Assembly: GCF_000687165.1 (NCBI RefSeq)
Contig: NZ_KK366049.1
Location: 224,959-288,958 of the forward strand
DNA from: Paracidovorax oryzae ATCC 19882
Lineage (GTDB): Bacteria; Pseudomonadota; Gammaproteobacteria; Burkholderiales; Burkholderiaceae_C
Direction: 5' to 3'
DNA: 64,000 nt
Positions within the stretch are counted from its first letter, which is position 1; each line of letters begins with the position of its first letter. Under the pieces are notes generated by a model. That model had not been told where the DNA came from and did no database searches. It saw only the letters and a list, made by a program, of their open reading frames with translations. Of the stretch, positions 38,693 through 47,756 are shown piece by piece. A program made the position numbers and the translations under genes.

Positions 38693-40774
38693 TCACCTGA
38701 ACGTATAGCGCGCACTGAGCCGAACGCTGCGCGTCTCCATCGGGTGGATGTGGCGGTCGTTCACGCCACCGTGGCAGCTTCCTCCCGCGACCTCGCCCGC
38801 AGTGCACGACGCGTAGTAGTACTCGATGTCGTTGCCCTGGTTTCCTGCCAGGTTGAACACGTCCAGGCCCAGGGTCACGTGCCTGTTCACGGCGTAGCGC
38901 GCGCTGACATTCAGCAGCGTCGTGGAGCGTGAACGCACGCTGCCCAGCGTATCCAGCGCGCGCGGGCCGAGATAACGCAGCCGCAACGACGCGGTCCAGG
39001 ACCCGTCGATGTAGGTCAGCCCCGCTGCGAACACGCGCTCCACGGCGTTGTCCACGTAGTTGCCTTCACCGGCGGGCGCCAGGCCACGGAAGCGGGCGCG
39101 CGACAGGGCTCCGTCGAGTTCGATGCGCCATGCAGGACTGAACTTCCACCGCAGCGTGGCCTCGACGCCGCGCCGTGTACTGGCCCGGCCCGGCTCCGTG
39201 GTGCCAGCATCACCCGCGTAGACCAGTTCCGAATCCAGGTTGAGCCTCCATAGCGCCAGCGTCGTTGTCAGGTCCTCGTCTGGCTGGAAGCGCCACCCGA
39301 TCTCGGCGCCGCGGCCTTTCACCAATGCCGGGACACGATCCGCAGGGTCTCCGGTCTTCGGGTCGGTGGTGATGGTGGCGCCGCGCACGTCGTTGCTGTG
39401 GAAGCCGACGCCGGCGTTGATGTAGATATCGTGGGCAGGTTCGGGCGTGAAGGCCAGGCCGAGTTTGGTGCTCGCGACGGCGCCATGGCCCTTTCCGCCG
39501 TTGAGCGGACCGACCACCGGCTCGTGGCCGGTCACCTCGTAGCGCAGTGCATCGCCGCGCAGGCCCATGTACCCGCGCCACCGGTCGTTGAAGTGGACCA
39601 GCTGCTGTCCGTACAGGGAGAACAGGTCCTGCGAGACCTTGTCATCGCGCACCGTGCCGAGCCGTTGGCGGACCTCCGTGTCGTACAGCCCGACTTCGCC
39701 GATGCGGTCGCCGCGCCACTGCGCGCCGAAGCTGAACACGCCGTCGAGGCCGCCGATCCGGTTGCCCACGGCGTGCGATGCCTGCACGCCGTACACCCTG
39801 CGCCGGTCGGTCTGCTCGAACTGGTCCCCGTTGACGGGATGGTTCAGGAAGTAGGTGAAGTCCGAGAACAGGTCGAAGCGGTAATCGATGGCATAGGCGC
39901 TGATCTCGGTGTCGCCATCCGGCCCCTTGTCGAACCATTTGCCCGACAGGCTGATGCGCTGTGTCTTTCCTCCGTCGGTGGGATTCATGCTGCCGAAGCG
40001 GCCGATCTGCCCGCTGTCGATGGCCCGCTCCGGCACCTGGTCTGTCGAGGTCCAATGGCTCTTGTAGGCCATGGCGGTGATGCCGAAGCCGTGCGTCGGC
40101 GAACCCTGCGCGTAGCGCAGGACGGCATTCACCTTCCTGAGGTGCTCGGGCACGTCCCAGGGGCCGTCGTTGCCTTCGACCTCGATGGCTCCGAGCCAGG
40201 TCTGGTCGGCCACGGTGCGGGATCCCGCCGCCAGCAGCCGCCTGAAGCCGTGCGAGCCGGCGCTGGCCTCCACGAAGGGCGCTTCGAGCGCGCCGAAGTA
40301 GTCAAGGGACGCACTGCCAGCGAGCGAGAAGTCGCCGCTTTGCGCGAAGTAAGGCCCTTTGCGGTAGCGCACACCCGATACCAGCTCGGGAATCAGGAAA
40401 TTCAGGTCTGCATAGCCCTGCCCGTGGCCGTGCGTCGGCATGTTGACGGGCATGCCATCCACCGTCACCGCGAAGTCGGTGCCGTGGTCGAGGTTGAAGC
40501 CGCGCAGGAAATACTGGTTGGCCTTGCCGTCACCCGAGTGCTGCGTGGCCACCACGCCGGGCACTGCCTCGACGATGTCGCCGGGCCGCAGCTTGGGGCG
40601 CGATTGGTATGACCCACGCTCCACGGCACCTTCACTGGCGCTGTCTGCCGTGCCGATGGATGCGTCCTTGGGGCCGGTGACCTGGATCTCGGGCAGATGC
40701 GAGGTTTGTGCCCGGACGGCTGCGCTGCCGAGCAGCGCGCAACAGAGCAGGCGGCGGAAGAGGTGGGGCGGCAT
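38693..40774 (-). CDS. TonB-dependent outer-membrane receptor next to nikR (probable nickel uptake)
   Basis: This 693-residue receptor has a signal peptide (cleavage near Ala22), a TonB-box-like EIQVT at 29-33, a plug domain (RPGDIVEAVPGVVATQHSG; NQYFLRGFNLDHGTDFAV) and a long beta-barrel ending in an aromatic residue (ARYTF-R). Histidine-rich plug residues (MPTHGHGQGYADL) could bind metal. It lies downstream of nikR on the same strand with a 90-base gap. A receptor controlled by the nickel regulator most likely imports chelated nickel, which urease needs. The start at 40774 is used because it gives the signal peptide. The substrate is inference. Confidence 0.88.
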   Translation of the reverse strand: MPPHLFRRLLCCALLGSAAVRAQTSHLPEIQVTGPKDASIGTADSASEGAVERGSYQSRPKLRPGDIVEAVPGVVATQHSGDGKANQYFLRGFNLDHGTDFAVTVDGMPVNMPTHGHGQGYADLNFLIPELVSGVRYRKGPYFAQSGDFSLAGSASLDYFGALEAPFVEASAGSHGFRRLLAAGSRTVADQTWLGAIEVEGNDGPWDVPEHLRKVNAVLRYAQGSPTHGFGITAMAYKSHWTSTDQVPERAIDSGQIGRFGSMNPTDGGKTQRISLSGKWFDKGPDGDTEISAYAIDYRFDLFSDFTYFLNHPVNGDQFEQTDRRRVYGVQASHAVGNRIGGLDGVFSFGAQWRGDRIGEVGLYDTEVRQRLGTVRDDKVSQDLFSLYGQQLVHFNDRWRGYMGLRGDALRYEVTGHEPVVGPLNGGKGHGAVASTKLGLAFTPEPAHDIYINAGVGFHSNDVRGATITTDPKTGDPADRVPALVKGRGAEIGWRFQPDEDLTTTLALWRLNLDSELVYAGDAGTTEPGRASTRRGVEATLRWKFSPAWRIELDGALSRARFRGLAPAGEGNYVDNAVERVFAAGLTYIDGSWTASLRLRYLGPRALDTLGSVRSRSTTLLNVSARYAVNRHVTLGLDVFNLAGNQGNDIEYYYASCTAGEVAGGSCHGGVNDRHIHPMETRSVRLSARYTFR

Positions 40775-40822
40775 GCAGGCTCCGGTCGTGATTGTGTGAG
40801 GAATTCTTGATTCTTCATACAT

Positions 40823-40852
40823 TCCGGCCTGCATGCCATACGCCGTTCGGCG
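40823..40852 (-). promoter_or_regulatory. Possible NikR half-sites between nikR and the receptor gene
   Basis: On the minus strand, GTATGG and GTATGA are spaced by about 15 bases upstream of the receptor gene. NikR operators in enterobacteria are GTATGA-N16-TCATAC. Here the two half-sites are in direct, not inverted, orientation, so the match is partial and may be chance. Confidence 0.25.
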
Positions 40853-40864
40853 CAGCGTTGCGTT

Positions 40865-41356
40865 TCAGTTGCGCGGCTTGAGGTGCGTATGGGCGCCCGT
40901 GCTGCCGTGCGAGTGGCTATCGCCGTGGGGCTCCAGCGGCACGAGGTGCACGTTGCCATGGCGTACGCCACGCAAGGCCACCAGCCGTTCGGCGCATTCC
41001 CTCACGGCCGCCGTCGGCCCGCGGAGCACCACGGTCTCCAGGCAGTTGTCGTGGTCGAGATGGGTGTGCAGGCTGGTGATGACCAGATCGTGGTGGTCAT
41101 GCTGCAGATCCAGCACGCGGCTTGTGACTGTCTGCTCGTGGTGGTCGTAGATGTAGCTGACGCTGGCAACGCACCAGCCGCCGTTCCTGCCATGCTGGCG
41201 CGTGCCGGATGCCGCCTCGCCAAGGGAGTCGCAGCCCAGCCTGGAGCGGATCAGGTCGCGGACAGCCTCGGAACGGTTGCCATAGCCCTTCCGGGCAATC
41301 AACGCATCGAACTGGAGAGCCAGCTCGTCGTCGAGCGAAATGGTGAAGCGTTGCAT
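40865..41356 (-). CDS. nikR: Nickel-responsive regulator NikR
   Basis: This 163-residue protein is a ribbon-helix-helix repressor (MQRFTISLDDELALQFDALI; RSEAVRDLIRSRL) with the C-terminal ACT-like nickel-sensing domain. The four nickel ligands of E. coli NikR are all present with a constant offset: His86, His97, His99 and Cys105 (QHDHHD; LHTHLDHDNC). A His-rich tail (HGDSHSHGSTGAHTH) extends past the usual end and may bind extra metal. It precedes the TonB receptor on the same strand. It probably represses nickel uptake when nickel is sufficient. Confidence 0.95.
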   Translation of the reverse strand: MQRFTISLDDELALQFDALIARKGYGNRSEAVRDLIRSRLGCDSLGEAASGTRQHGRNGGWCVASVSYIYDHHEQTVTSRVLDLQHDHHDLVITSLHTHLDHDNCLETVVLRGPTAAVRECAERLVALRGVRHGNVHLVPLEPHGDSHSHGSTGAHTHLKPRN

Positions 41357-41399
41357 GGCAAAGGCGGGTGGCGGGACGGACCGCCTTCGCGGGCAAGGA

Positions 41400-42095
41400 T
41401 CACATGCCCAGCGACTTGAGCAGGTCGTCGGTGTCGCTGTCGCTGCCGGCGGCCGGCGGCGGGGAGGCGGGCGAGTCGCCCTTGCCGGCCTGGGCCAGCA
41501 GCGCGTCCGGGTCCGGTGCCTCCTGCGGCTCGAAGTCGTAGAGCTTGATGAACTCGGTGCGGTCGATGGCCAGCTCGAGGTAGAAGATGTGGTTCTTGGC
41601 CGTGTAGAAGGTCACGCGGCGCGCCTCGGGCTGGTCGAGGTTGGCGTCCACGCTCAGCATCACCTGCTTGTTCAGCGCCAGCATCTTGGGCTGGTTCTGC
41701 GTGATGTGCGTCTGCAGCTCGCGGCGCACCTTGCCGGTGAAGTCGCCCACCACCTGGTTCATGAGTTCGCCCATCACGTTGGCCACCTCGTCGGAGGTGT
41801 AGGAACTCGCGAGGTCGTCCTGCGACATGCCCATGCTCAGCAGGTAGGTCTGGTAGATCTCCATCGCCGCCTCCTTGCTGAGGTTGATGATGACCAGTCC
41901 GGAGAAGCCGCCGTCGAACAGCACGAAGCAGCCGATGTCGGGGCGCAGGCAGGTCTTGGTGATGCGCTGCACCATGCCGGAGTAGTGCAGCTGCGTCTGC
42001 GTGGCCACGCTCAGCACCCGCGTGACGGAATTGCACAGGCTGATCAGCAGGTCTTCGGTGCCGTAGGTGGGGGCGATCTTGTCGGGCGTGCTCAT
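41400..42095 (-). CDS. DUF3334 family protein (CheX-like)
   Basis: This 231-residue protein matches the DUF3334 family over nearly its whole length (LISLCNSVTRVLSVAT, MVQRITKTCLRPDIGCFVLFDGG, SDEVANVMGELMNQVVGDFTGKV). The GELMNQVVGDF segment resembles the active helix of CheX/CheC-type phosphatases, which hints at a role in dephosphorylating a response regulator; that is inference. The C-terminus is a low-complexity linker ending in DDLLKSLGM. The true start is ATG 42095. Confidence 0.85.
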   Translation of the reverse strand: MSTPDKIAPTYGTEDLLISLCNSVTRVLSVATQTQLHYSGMVQRITKTCLRPDIGCFVLFDGGFSGLVIINLSKEAAMEIYQTYLLSMGMSQDDLASSYTSDEVANVMGELMNQVVGDFTGKVRRELQTHITQNQPKMLALNKQVMLSVDANLDQPEARRVTFYTAKNHIFYLELAIDRTEFIKLYDFEPQEAPDPDALLAQAGKGDSPASPPPAAGSDSDTDDLLKSLGM

Positions 42096-42232
42096 GGAGA
42101 TGCGTGCTGCGGTCGTGGCGGGGGCGTAAGAAGGCTGGGAGCAGGGCGGAGGCCCGGCCGCATGCAGTGTAGCGCGGCATCGGCCCGCGCGGACCCCGGG
42201 CCGTCCCGTGGTGCGGGCCGCCGGCGCGCGGA

Positions 42233-42913
42233 TCAGCGGGAGCCGCGTTCCAGCCCCGGTTCGGAGATCCGCCGCGCGTACACGGCCAGCACGATGCGCT
42301 CCGAATGCACCAGGTAGTCGTGCAGGGCGGCCGAGGCTTCCTGCAGCCGGCCGGCCTCGAACAGCTCGACGATCTTCACGTTCATTTCCACGTAGGGCGC
42401 GTGCAGGAATTCCGCGTCCTTGAGCAGCCCGAAGGCCAGGCGCAGCTCGGCCAGCAGGTGGGAGAACATCACGTTCAGGCGCTCGCTGTCGGCCAGTTCC
42501 ACCACGGCCATGTGGAACTCCATGTTCGCCGTGCCCGCGCCCTGCCAGTCGCCCGCGTCGCGGCAGCGCAGGGCGGTGTCCACCGCCTCGCGCAGGTGCT
42601 TCTTGGCGGGGTGGCGCGGGTAGGCCTGGGCCAGCGCCTGGCATTCGATGAGCCGGCGCACGCGGTAGATGTCGATGATGGACGCGATGCTGGGCACCGC
42701 CACCGACACGCCGCGGTTGGGTTCGTGACGGAGCAGGCCCTCCTTCGTGAGCAGGCGGAACACCTCGCGCAGGGTGTTGCGCGAGATCTCCAGGCTCTCG
42801 GCCAGCACGGCCTCGGACAGGCGCTGGCCCGGGGCCAGCTCGCCCGCCACGATGCGGCGGCGGATCTGGTCGCTGACGCGGTCCGTCAGGTTCTGTGCGG
42901 GGGATTCACTCAT
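42233..42913 (-). CDS. GntR-family (FCD) regulator of the oxoproline operon
   Basis: This 226-residue regulator has an N-terminal winged helix (SDQIRRRIVAGELAPGQRLSEAVLAESLEISRNTLREVF) and an FCD ligand domain with conserved Asp/His residues. It is divergent from the MFS-pxpA operon starting at 43216, so it most likely controls it through the palindromes at 43097 and 43123. ATG 42913 is used; the longer frame to 43039 has no support. Confidence 0.92.
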   Translation of the reverse strand: MSESPAQNLTDRVSDQIRRRIVAGELAPGQRLSEAVLAESLEISRNTLREVFRLLTKEGLLRHEPNRGVSVAVPSIASIIDIYRVRRLIECQALAQAYPRHPAKKHLREAVDTALRCRDAGDWQGAGTANMEFHMAVVELADSERLNVMFSHLLAELRLAFGLLKDAEFLHAPYVEMNVKIVELFEAGRLQEASAALHDYLVHSERIVLAVYARRISEPGLERGSR

Positions 42914-43096
42914 CGGCGGCGGGCAGGCAAAAGGGGGTGCGGGGCGTCGCGGCGGGGCGGGCGAGGGCGGGCGTCCGGAGCACCAGTGTATCGGGCGGCG
43001 TGCCTCCGGCGGGCGCGGGCGCTGCGCCCCGGGCACCATGTTCGTGCCATGGCCGCACCAACCGCATGCGGGTAATCCCCATCAACGATCAAAATC

Positions 43097-43113
43097 AAAT
43101 TGTTCAACAATTT
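43097..43113. promoter_or_regulatory. Palindromic operator in front of the MFS-pxp operon
   Basis: AAATTGTT-C-AACAATTT is a perfect 17-base palindrome. Its core TTGTT-N-AACAA fits GntR/FCD-type operators. It lies between the divergent GntR gene and the MFS gene, in a 302-base region that is unusually AT-rich near its right end and holds no gene. Confidence 0.65.
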
Positions 43114-43122
43114 ATCCAGATG

Positions 43123-43136
43123 ATTCATCAATGAAT
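43123..43136. promoter_or_regulatory. Second palindrome in front of the MFS-pxp operon
   Basis: ATTCAT-CA-ATGAAT is a perfect 6-bp inverted repeat located 10 bases after the palindrome at 43097-43113. It differs in sequence from the first, so it may bind another regulator or be part of the promoter. Confidence 0.4.
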
Positions 43137-43215
43137 GGATCTTTGATGAGACGTTGGCGCGGTAATTGCTCCGTGCCAGGGGTCTTCTTCCCTTCGCAGA
43201 AACGGAACACGCACC

Positions 43216-44463
43216 ATGTGGCTCAAGGAAACCAGCAAGGAAGAGCGCAAGACGCTCTTCGCCGCCTTCGTCGGCTATGGCGTCGATGCGTTCGACTACA
43301 TGATCTATACGTTCATGATCCCGACCTTCATCCTGGTCTGGGGCATGACCAAGGCCGAGGCGGGCTACATCGCCACCGGCGCGCTCATCAGCTCGGCCAT
43401 CGGCGGCTGGCTGGCGGGCATCCTGGCCGACCGCTACGGCCGCGTGCGCATCCTGCAGCTGACGGTGCTGTGGTTCAGCTTCTTCACCTTCCTGAGCGGC
43501 TTCACCCAGTCGGCCGAACAACTCTTCATCACCCGCATGCTGCAGGGCCTGGGCTTCGGCGGCGAATGGTCGGTGGGCTCGGTGCTGATCGCCGAGATGA
43601 TCCGCGCCCGCCACCGCGGCAAGGCCGTGGGCCTCGTGCAGAGCAGCTGGGCGGTGGGCTGGGGCCTGTCGGCCGTGGCCTTCTGGGCGGTCTATGCGCT
43701 GCTGGACCAGCAATACGCCTGGCGCGTGCTGTTCTGGCTGGGCGCGCTGCCGGCCCTGTTCATCCTCTACATCCGCCGCAACATCAGCGAGCCCGCCGTG
43801 TACCGCGAAACCAAGGCGGAACTGGCCCGCACGGGGCAGAGCGCCAGCTTCTGGCTGATCTTCAGCCCCGGCGTGCTGCGCACCACCGTGTTCGCCAGCC
43901 TGCTGGCCACCGGCATGCAGGGCGCCTACTACGCCGTCACCACCTGGCTGCCCACCTACCTGAAGATGGAGCGCCACCTGTCGGTGCTGGGCACCAGCGG
44001 CTACCTGATGGTGCTGATCTTCGGCTCGTTCGCCGGCTACCTCACCAGCGCGTGGCTGTCGGACCGCCTGGGCCGCCGCCGCTGCTTCATCCTGTTCGCC
44101 GTCTGCGCGGGCGTGCTGGTCACCTGCTACACGCAGCTGCCGATCACCGATGCGGCCATGATGGTGCTGGGCTTTCCGCTGGGCTTTTTCCTCTCGGGCA
44201 TCTTCTCGGGCATGGGCGCCTACCTGTCGGAGCTGTTCCCCAGCCACATCCGGGGCTCCGGCCAGGGCTTTTGCTACAACTTCGGCCGCGCCGTGGGTTC
44301 GGTGTTCCCGGCGATGATCGGCCACATGAGCGCCAGCATGCCGCTGGGCGTGTCCATCGGCTACATGGCCGCGGGCGCCTACCTGATCGTCGTCATCGCC
44401 TGCCTGCTGCTGCCGGAAACACAGGGGCGCGAACTCTCCGCGAGCACCGACGCGGTGGCCTGA
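43216..44463 (+). CDS. MFS transporter of the metabolite:proton symporter type
   Basis: This 415-residue protein has 12 predicted transmembrane helices. Family features are DAFDYMIYTFMIP in helix 1, DRYGRVRIL in loop 2-3, and RMLQGLGFGGEWSVGSVLIAE, the signature of organic-acid:proton symporters. It heads the operon with pxpA, a DUF1445 protein and pxpBC, so it probably imports 5-oxoproline or a related acid. The substrate is inferred from context only. Confidence 0.9.
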   Translation: MWLKETSKEERKTLFAAFVGYGVDAFDYMIYTFMIPTFILVWGMTKAEAGYIATGALISSAIGGWLAGILADRYGRVRILQLTVLWFSFFTFLSGFTQSAEQLFITRMLQGLGFGGEWSVGSVLIAEMIRARHRGKAVGLVQSSWAVGWGLSAVAFWAVYALLDQQYAWRVLFWLGALPALFILYIRRNISEPAVYRETKAELARTGQSASFWLIFSPGVLRTTVFASLLATGMQGAYYAVTTWLPTYLKMERHLSVLGTSGYLMVLIFGSFAGYLTSAWLSDRLGRRRCFILFAVCAGVLVTCYTQLPITDAAMMVLGFPLGFFLSGIFSGMGAYLSELFPSHIRGSGQGFCYNFGRAVGSVFPAMIGHMSASMPLGVSIGYMAAGAYLIVVIACLLLPETQGRELSASTDAVA

Positions 44464-44520
44464 GCGGCGCTGTCCCCGGTTTCCTGCTGGATCCATTCCT
44501 CGACTTCCTTTTTCTTTCGT

Positions 44521-45285
44521 ATGCAAATCGACCTGAACAGCGACCTGGGCGAAAGCCTGGGCGCCTGGCACATGGGCGACGACACCGCCATGCTCGGCAT
44601 CGTCACCAGCGCCAACGTGGCCTGCGGCTTCCACGCCGGCGATGCGGCGGGCATCCTGGCCACGCTGCGCGGCGCGAAGGAGCGCGGCGTGGCGGTGGGC
44701 GCCCACGTCGCCTACCGCGACCTGGCCGGCTTCGGCCGCCGCAACATGGACGTGGCGAGCGCCGATCTCGTCGCCGACGTCATCTACCAGATCGGCGCGC
44801 TGCAGGGACTGGCCACGGCCGCCGGCACGCGCGTGACCTACGTGAAGCCGCACGGTGCGCTCTACAACACCATCGCGCACGACGAGCGCCAGGCCCGCGA
44901 CGTGATCGCCGCCATCCGCGCCATCGACGCCTCGCTGGCGCTGGTGGTGCTGGCGGGCTCCCCGCTGGAGCGCTGGGCGGCGGACGCCGGCCTGCGCGTG
45001 GTGGCCGAGGCCTTTGCCGACCGCGCCTATACACCGCAGGGCACGCTGGTGTCGCGGCGCGAACCCGGCGCCGTGCTGCACGATGCCGGCGAGGTCGCGC
45101 GGCGCATGCTGCAGCTGGTGCGCGAAGGCACGGTGCAGGCCATCGACGGCAGCACCACCCGAGTGCGCGCCGATTCCCTCTGCGTGCACGGCGACAGCCC
45201 CGGCGCCGTGGCCATGGCCCGCGCCGTGCGCGAGGCGCTGGAGCGCGAAGGCATCGCCCTGCGCGCCTTCGCCGGAACGGCATGA
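44521..45285 (+). CDS. pxpA: 5-oxoprolinase subunit A (LamB/YcsF family)
   Basis: This 254-residue protein matches PxpA throughout: [21 protein letters not shown] at the start, then [26 protein letters not shown] and VKPHGALYN. With PxpB and PxpC it forms the ATP-dependent 5-oxoprolinase that opens 5-oxoproline to glutamate. It follows the MFS gene by 57 bases and precedes a DUF1445 gene. Confidence 0.95.
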   Translation: MQIDLNSDLGESLGAWHMGDDTAMLGIVTSANVACGFHAGDAAGILATLRGAKERGVAVGAHVAYRDLAGFGRRNMDVASADLVADVIYQIGALQGLATAAGTRVTYVKPHGALYNTIAHDERQARDVIAAIRAIDASLALVVLAGSPLERWAADAGLRVVAEAFADRAYTPQGTLVSRREPGAVLHDAGEVARRMLQLVREGTVQAIDGSTTRVRADSLCVHGDSPGAVAMARAVREALEREGIALRAFAGTA

Positions 45286-45310
45286 CCGGCATTACCGAAC
45301 GGAGCCACCG

Positions 45311-46120
45311 ATGAATTCGTCACTCGAGGCCGCCCGCGCCGCAGCCATCCAGGCCGCGCGCGAAGCGCGCACCCGCTACCGCAACGGCCTGGTGGAGCCC
45401 ACCGCCGGCCGCGCCCCGGGCATGACCCAGGCCAACATGATCGCCCTGCCGCGCGAGTGGGCCTGGGACTTCCTGCTCTACGCACAGCGCAATCCCAAGC
45501 CCTGCCCGGTTCTGGACGTGATCGAGGCCGGCAGCCATGCCACCGTGCTCGCCGAAGGCGCCGACCTGCGCACCGATATTCCCCTCTACCGCGTCTGGCG
45601 TGATGGACAACTGGCCGAGGAAGTGGCCGACGCCAGCGCGCTCTGGGCGCAGCACCCCGACCTCGTCACCTTCCTGATCGGCTGCAGTTTCACCTTCGAG
45701 ACGCCGCTGCAGGAGGCCGGCATTGAGGTGCGCCACATCGCCCAGGGCTGCAACGTGCCCATGTACCGCACGCAGCGCCAGTGCCGGCCGGCCGGCCGCC
45801 TGCGCGGCGAGCTGGTGGTGTCGATGCGGCCCGTTCCGGCCGACCGGGTGGCCGATGCGGTCTCCATCTCGGGCCGGTTTCCGTCGGTGCACGGCGCGCC
45901 GGTGCATGTGGGCGATCCGGCGGCGCTGGGCATTGCCGACCTGGCGCGGCCCGATTTCGGCGACCCGGTGGAGATCCGCCCCGGCGAGGTGCCCGTGTTC
46001 TGGGCCTGCGGCGTCACGCCCCAGGCGGCCGTGATGGCGTCGGGCGTGCCTTTCGCCGTCACCCATGCGCCGGGCCACATGTTCATCACGGACGTGCCCG
46101 ACAGCACCTACCACGTCTGA
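45311..46120 (+). CDS. DUF1445 / putative hydro-lyase (YcsI family)
   Basis: This 269-residue protein belongs to the DUF1445 (YcsI, D-glutamate cyclase-like) family: [21 protein letters not shown] near the start, [18 protein letters not shown] in the middle and a C-terminal APGHMFITD. Such proteins often sit between pxpA and pxpB (in Bacillus, ycsF-ycsI-kipI-kipA). ATG 45311 follows a GGAG. Its reaction is unproven; making or recycling pyroglutamate is the usual suggestion. Confidence 0.9.
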   Translation: MNSSLEAARAAAIQAAREARTRYRNGLVEPTAGRAPGMTQANMIALPREWAWDFLLYAQRNPKPCPVLDVIEAGSHATVLAEGADLRTDIPLYRVWRDGQLAEEVADASALWAQHPDLVTFLIGCSFTFETPLQEAGIEVRHIAQGCNVPMYRTQRQCRPAGRLRGELVVSMRPVPADRVADAVSISGRFPSVHGAPVHVGDPAALGIADLARPDFGDPVEIRPGEVPVFWACGVTPQAAVMASGVPFAVTHAPGHMFITDVPDSTYHV

Positions 46121-46131
46121 CGGAGTTTCGA

Positions 46132-47751
46132 TTGCGCTTTCTTCCCGTCAACCTGGATGCCCTGCTGGTCGAGCTGGACGACCTGCAGCAGACCCTGGCG
46201 CTGCATGCCTCGCTGCTGCGCGACCCCATCGCCGGCATCGAAGAACTGGTGCCGGCCGCGCGCACCGTGCTGGTCCGCTACCGGCCCGCGGCACAGGGCT
46301 TCGCCGCCCTGGTCGAAGCGATCGCCCGGCGCGACGTGCGCGGTGCAGCGCAGCGCAGCGAGACCTTGGTGGAGATTCCCGTGCGCTATGACGGCGAGGA
46401 CCTGGCCGAGGTGGCGCAGAGGCTGGGTATCACCCCCGACGAGGTGGTGCGCCGCCATACCGGCAGCGAATACACCGTGGCCTTCACGGGCTTCGCGCCC
46501 GGCTTCGGCTACCTGGCCGGCGGGGATCCGTCCCTGGATGTGCCGCGGCGCACCACGCCGCGCACGCGCATCCCGGCCGGCGCCGTGGGCCTGGCCGGCA
46601 CCTTCAGCGGCGTGTATCCGCAGGCCAGCCCGGGCGGATGGCAGATCATCGGCACCACGCCCGTGGCGATGTGGGACATCGACCGCGATCCGCCCGCACT
46701 GCTGCAGCCCGGCGCGCGCGTGCGCTTCGTGGACATCGCCACGCTGCCGGCGGCTGCGCGGGAGGCCCTGGGGGCGGCGGAGCCTGCGGCGCCCTCCGCG
46801 CCCGGATCCGCATCCGCCACGCCGGGCGCCGCAGCGCAAGGGCCCGCACTGCGCGTGCTCTCCGCGGGCCTGCAGACCCTCTTCCAGGACCTGGGCCGCC
46901 ACGGCCATGCGGGGCAGGGTGTCTCGGCCTCCGGCGCCATGGACCGGGCCGCCTGCCGCGCCGCCAACCGGCTGGTGGGCAATGCTTCCGATGTCGCCTG
47001 CCTGGAGACCGTGCAGGGCGGCCTGTGCCTGCGCAGCCAGGGCGAGACCGTCGTGGCCGTGGCCGGCGCGGATGCGCCCCTGTGGTGCACTGCCACGGAC
47101 GGACGGCGCTGGCCGCTGCCGCGCTACGCGCCGGTGGCGCTGGCGGACGGCGACGAACTCTCGATTGGCGAACCGCACGCCGGCACGCGCTGCTACGTGG
47201 CGGTGCGCGGCGGCTTCGGCGTAGCGCCGGTGCTGGGCAGCTGCGCCACCGACACCCTGGCCCGCGTGGGCCCTCCGGCCGTGGCGGTGGGCGATGTGCT
47301 GGCCGTGCGCACGCCGCAGGGGCTGCCGGCCGTCGGAGAGGCGGAGTTGCCTCCGGACGGCCTGCCCCGGGCGGGCTGCGAGGTGGTGCTCGATTGCGTA
47401 CCCGGGCCGCGTACCGACTGGTTCACGCCCGAGGCCCTGGCGCTGCTGGCCTCCCAGCGCTGGCAGGTCACGCCGCAATCCAACCGCGTGGGCCTGCGCC
47501 TGGCAGGCGTTACGCCGCTGGCGCGCGCAGTGCAGGGTGAACTGCCCAGCGAGGGTGCCGTGGCCGGCGCCATCCAGGTGCCACCAAGCGGCCAGCCCGT
47601 GCTGTTCCTGGCCGACCATCCCCTCACCGGCGGCTATCCCGTCATCGGCGCCGTGGCGCCGCACCACCTGGACCTGGCAGGCCAGATCCCCGTGAACGCC
47701 TGGGTGCGCTTCCGTCCCATCCGCGCTTTCGAACCCGTCATCCGTTCCTGA
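46132..47751 (+). CDS. pxpBC: Fused 5-oxoprolinase subunits B and C (KipI-KipA fusion), TTG start
   Basis: This 539-residue fusion has a PxpB/KipI part (residues 1 to about 215; [32 protein letters not shown]) joined by an Ala/Pro-rich linker to a PxpC/KipA part (from about 240; [38 protein letters not shown]). The start is TTG 46132: it gives the family start ([15 protein letters not shown]), is 6 bases after a GGAG, and is not preceded by an in-frame ATG outside the upstream gene. Fusion of the two subunits fixes their ratio. With pxpA it should open 5-oxoproline. Confidence 0.9.
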   Translation: MRFLPVNLDALLVELDDLQQTLALHASLLRDPIAGIEELVPAARTVLVRYRPAAQGFAALVEAIARRDVRGAAQRSETLVEIPVRYDGEDLAEVAQRLGITPDEVVRRHTGSEYTVAFTGFAPGFGYLAGGDPSLDVPRRTTPRTRIPAGAVGLAGTFSGVYPQASPGGWQIIGTTPVAMWDIDRDPPALLQPGARVRFVDIATLPAAAREALGAAEPAAPSAPGSASATPGAAAQGPALRVLSAGLQTLFQDLGRHGHAGQGVSASGAMDRAACRAANRLVGNASDVACLETVQGGLCLRSQGETVVAVAGADAPLWCTATDGRRWPLPRYAPVALADGDELSIGEPHAGTRCYVAVRGGFGVAPVLGSCATDTLARVGPPAVAVGDVLAVRTPQGLPAVGEAELPPDGLPRAGCEVVLDCVPGPRTDWFTPEALALLASQRWQVTPQSNRVGLRLAGVTPLARAVQGELPSEGAVAGAIQVPPSGQPVLFLADHPLTGGYPVIGAVAPHHLDLAGQIPVNAWVRFRPIRAFEPVIRS

Positions 47752-47756
47752 ATGCC

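Noticed and set aside
40823-40852. Canonical NikR operator GTATGA-N16-TCATAC
   Set aside because: Half-sites GTATGG and GTATGA occur in direct orientation only; the inverted form is missing, so it is listed only as a weak candidate.
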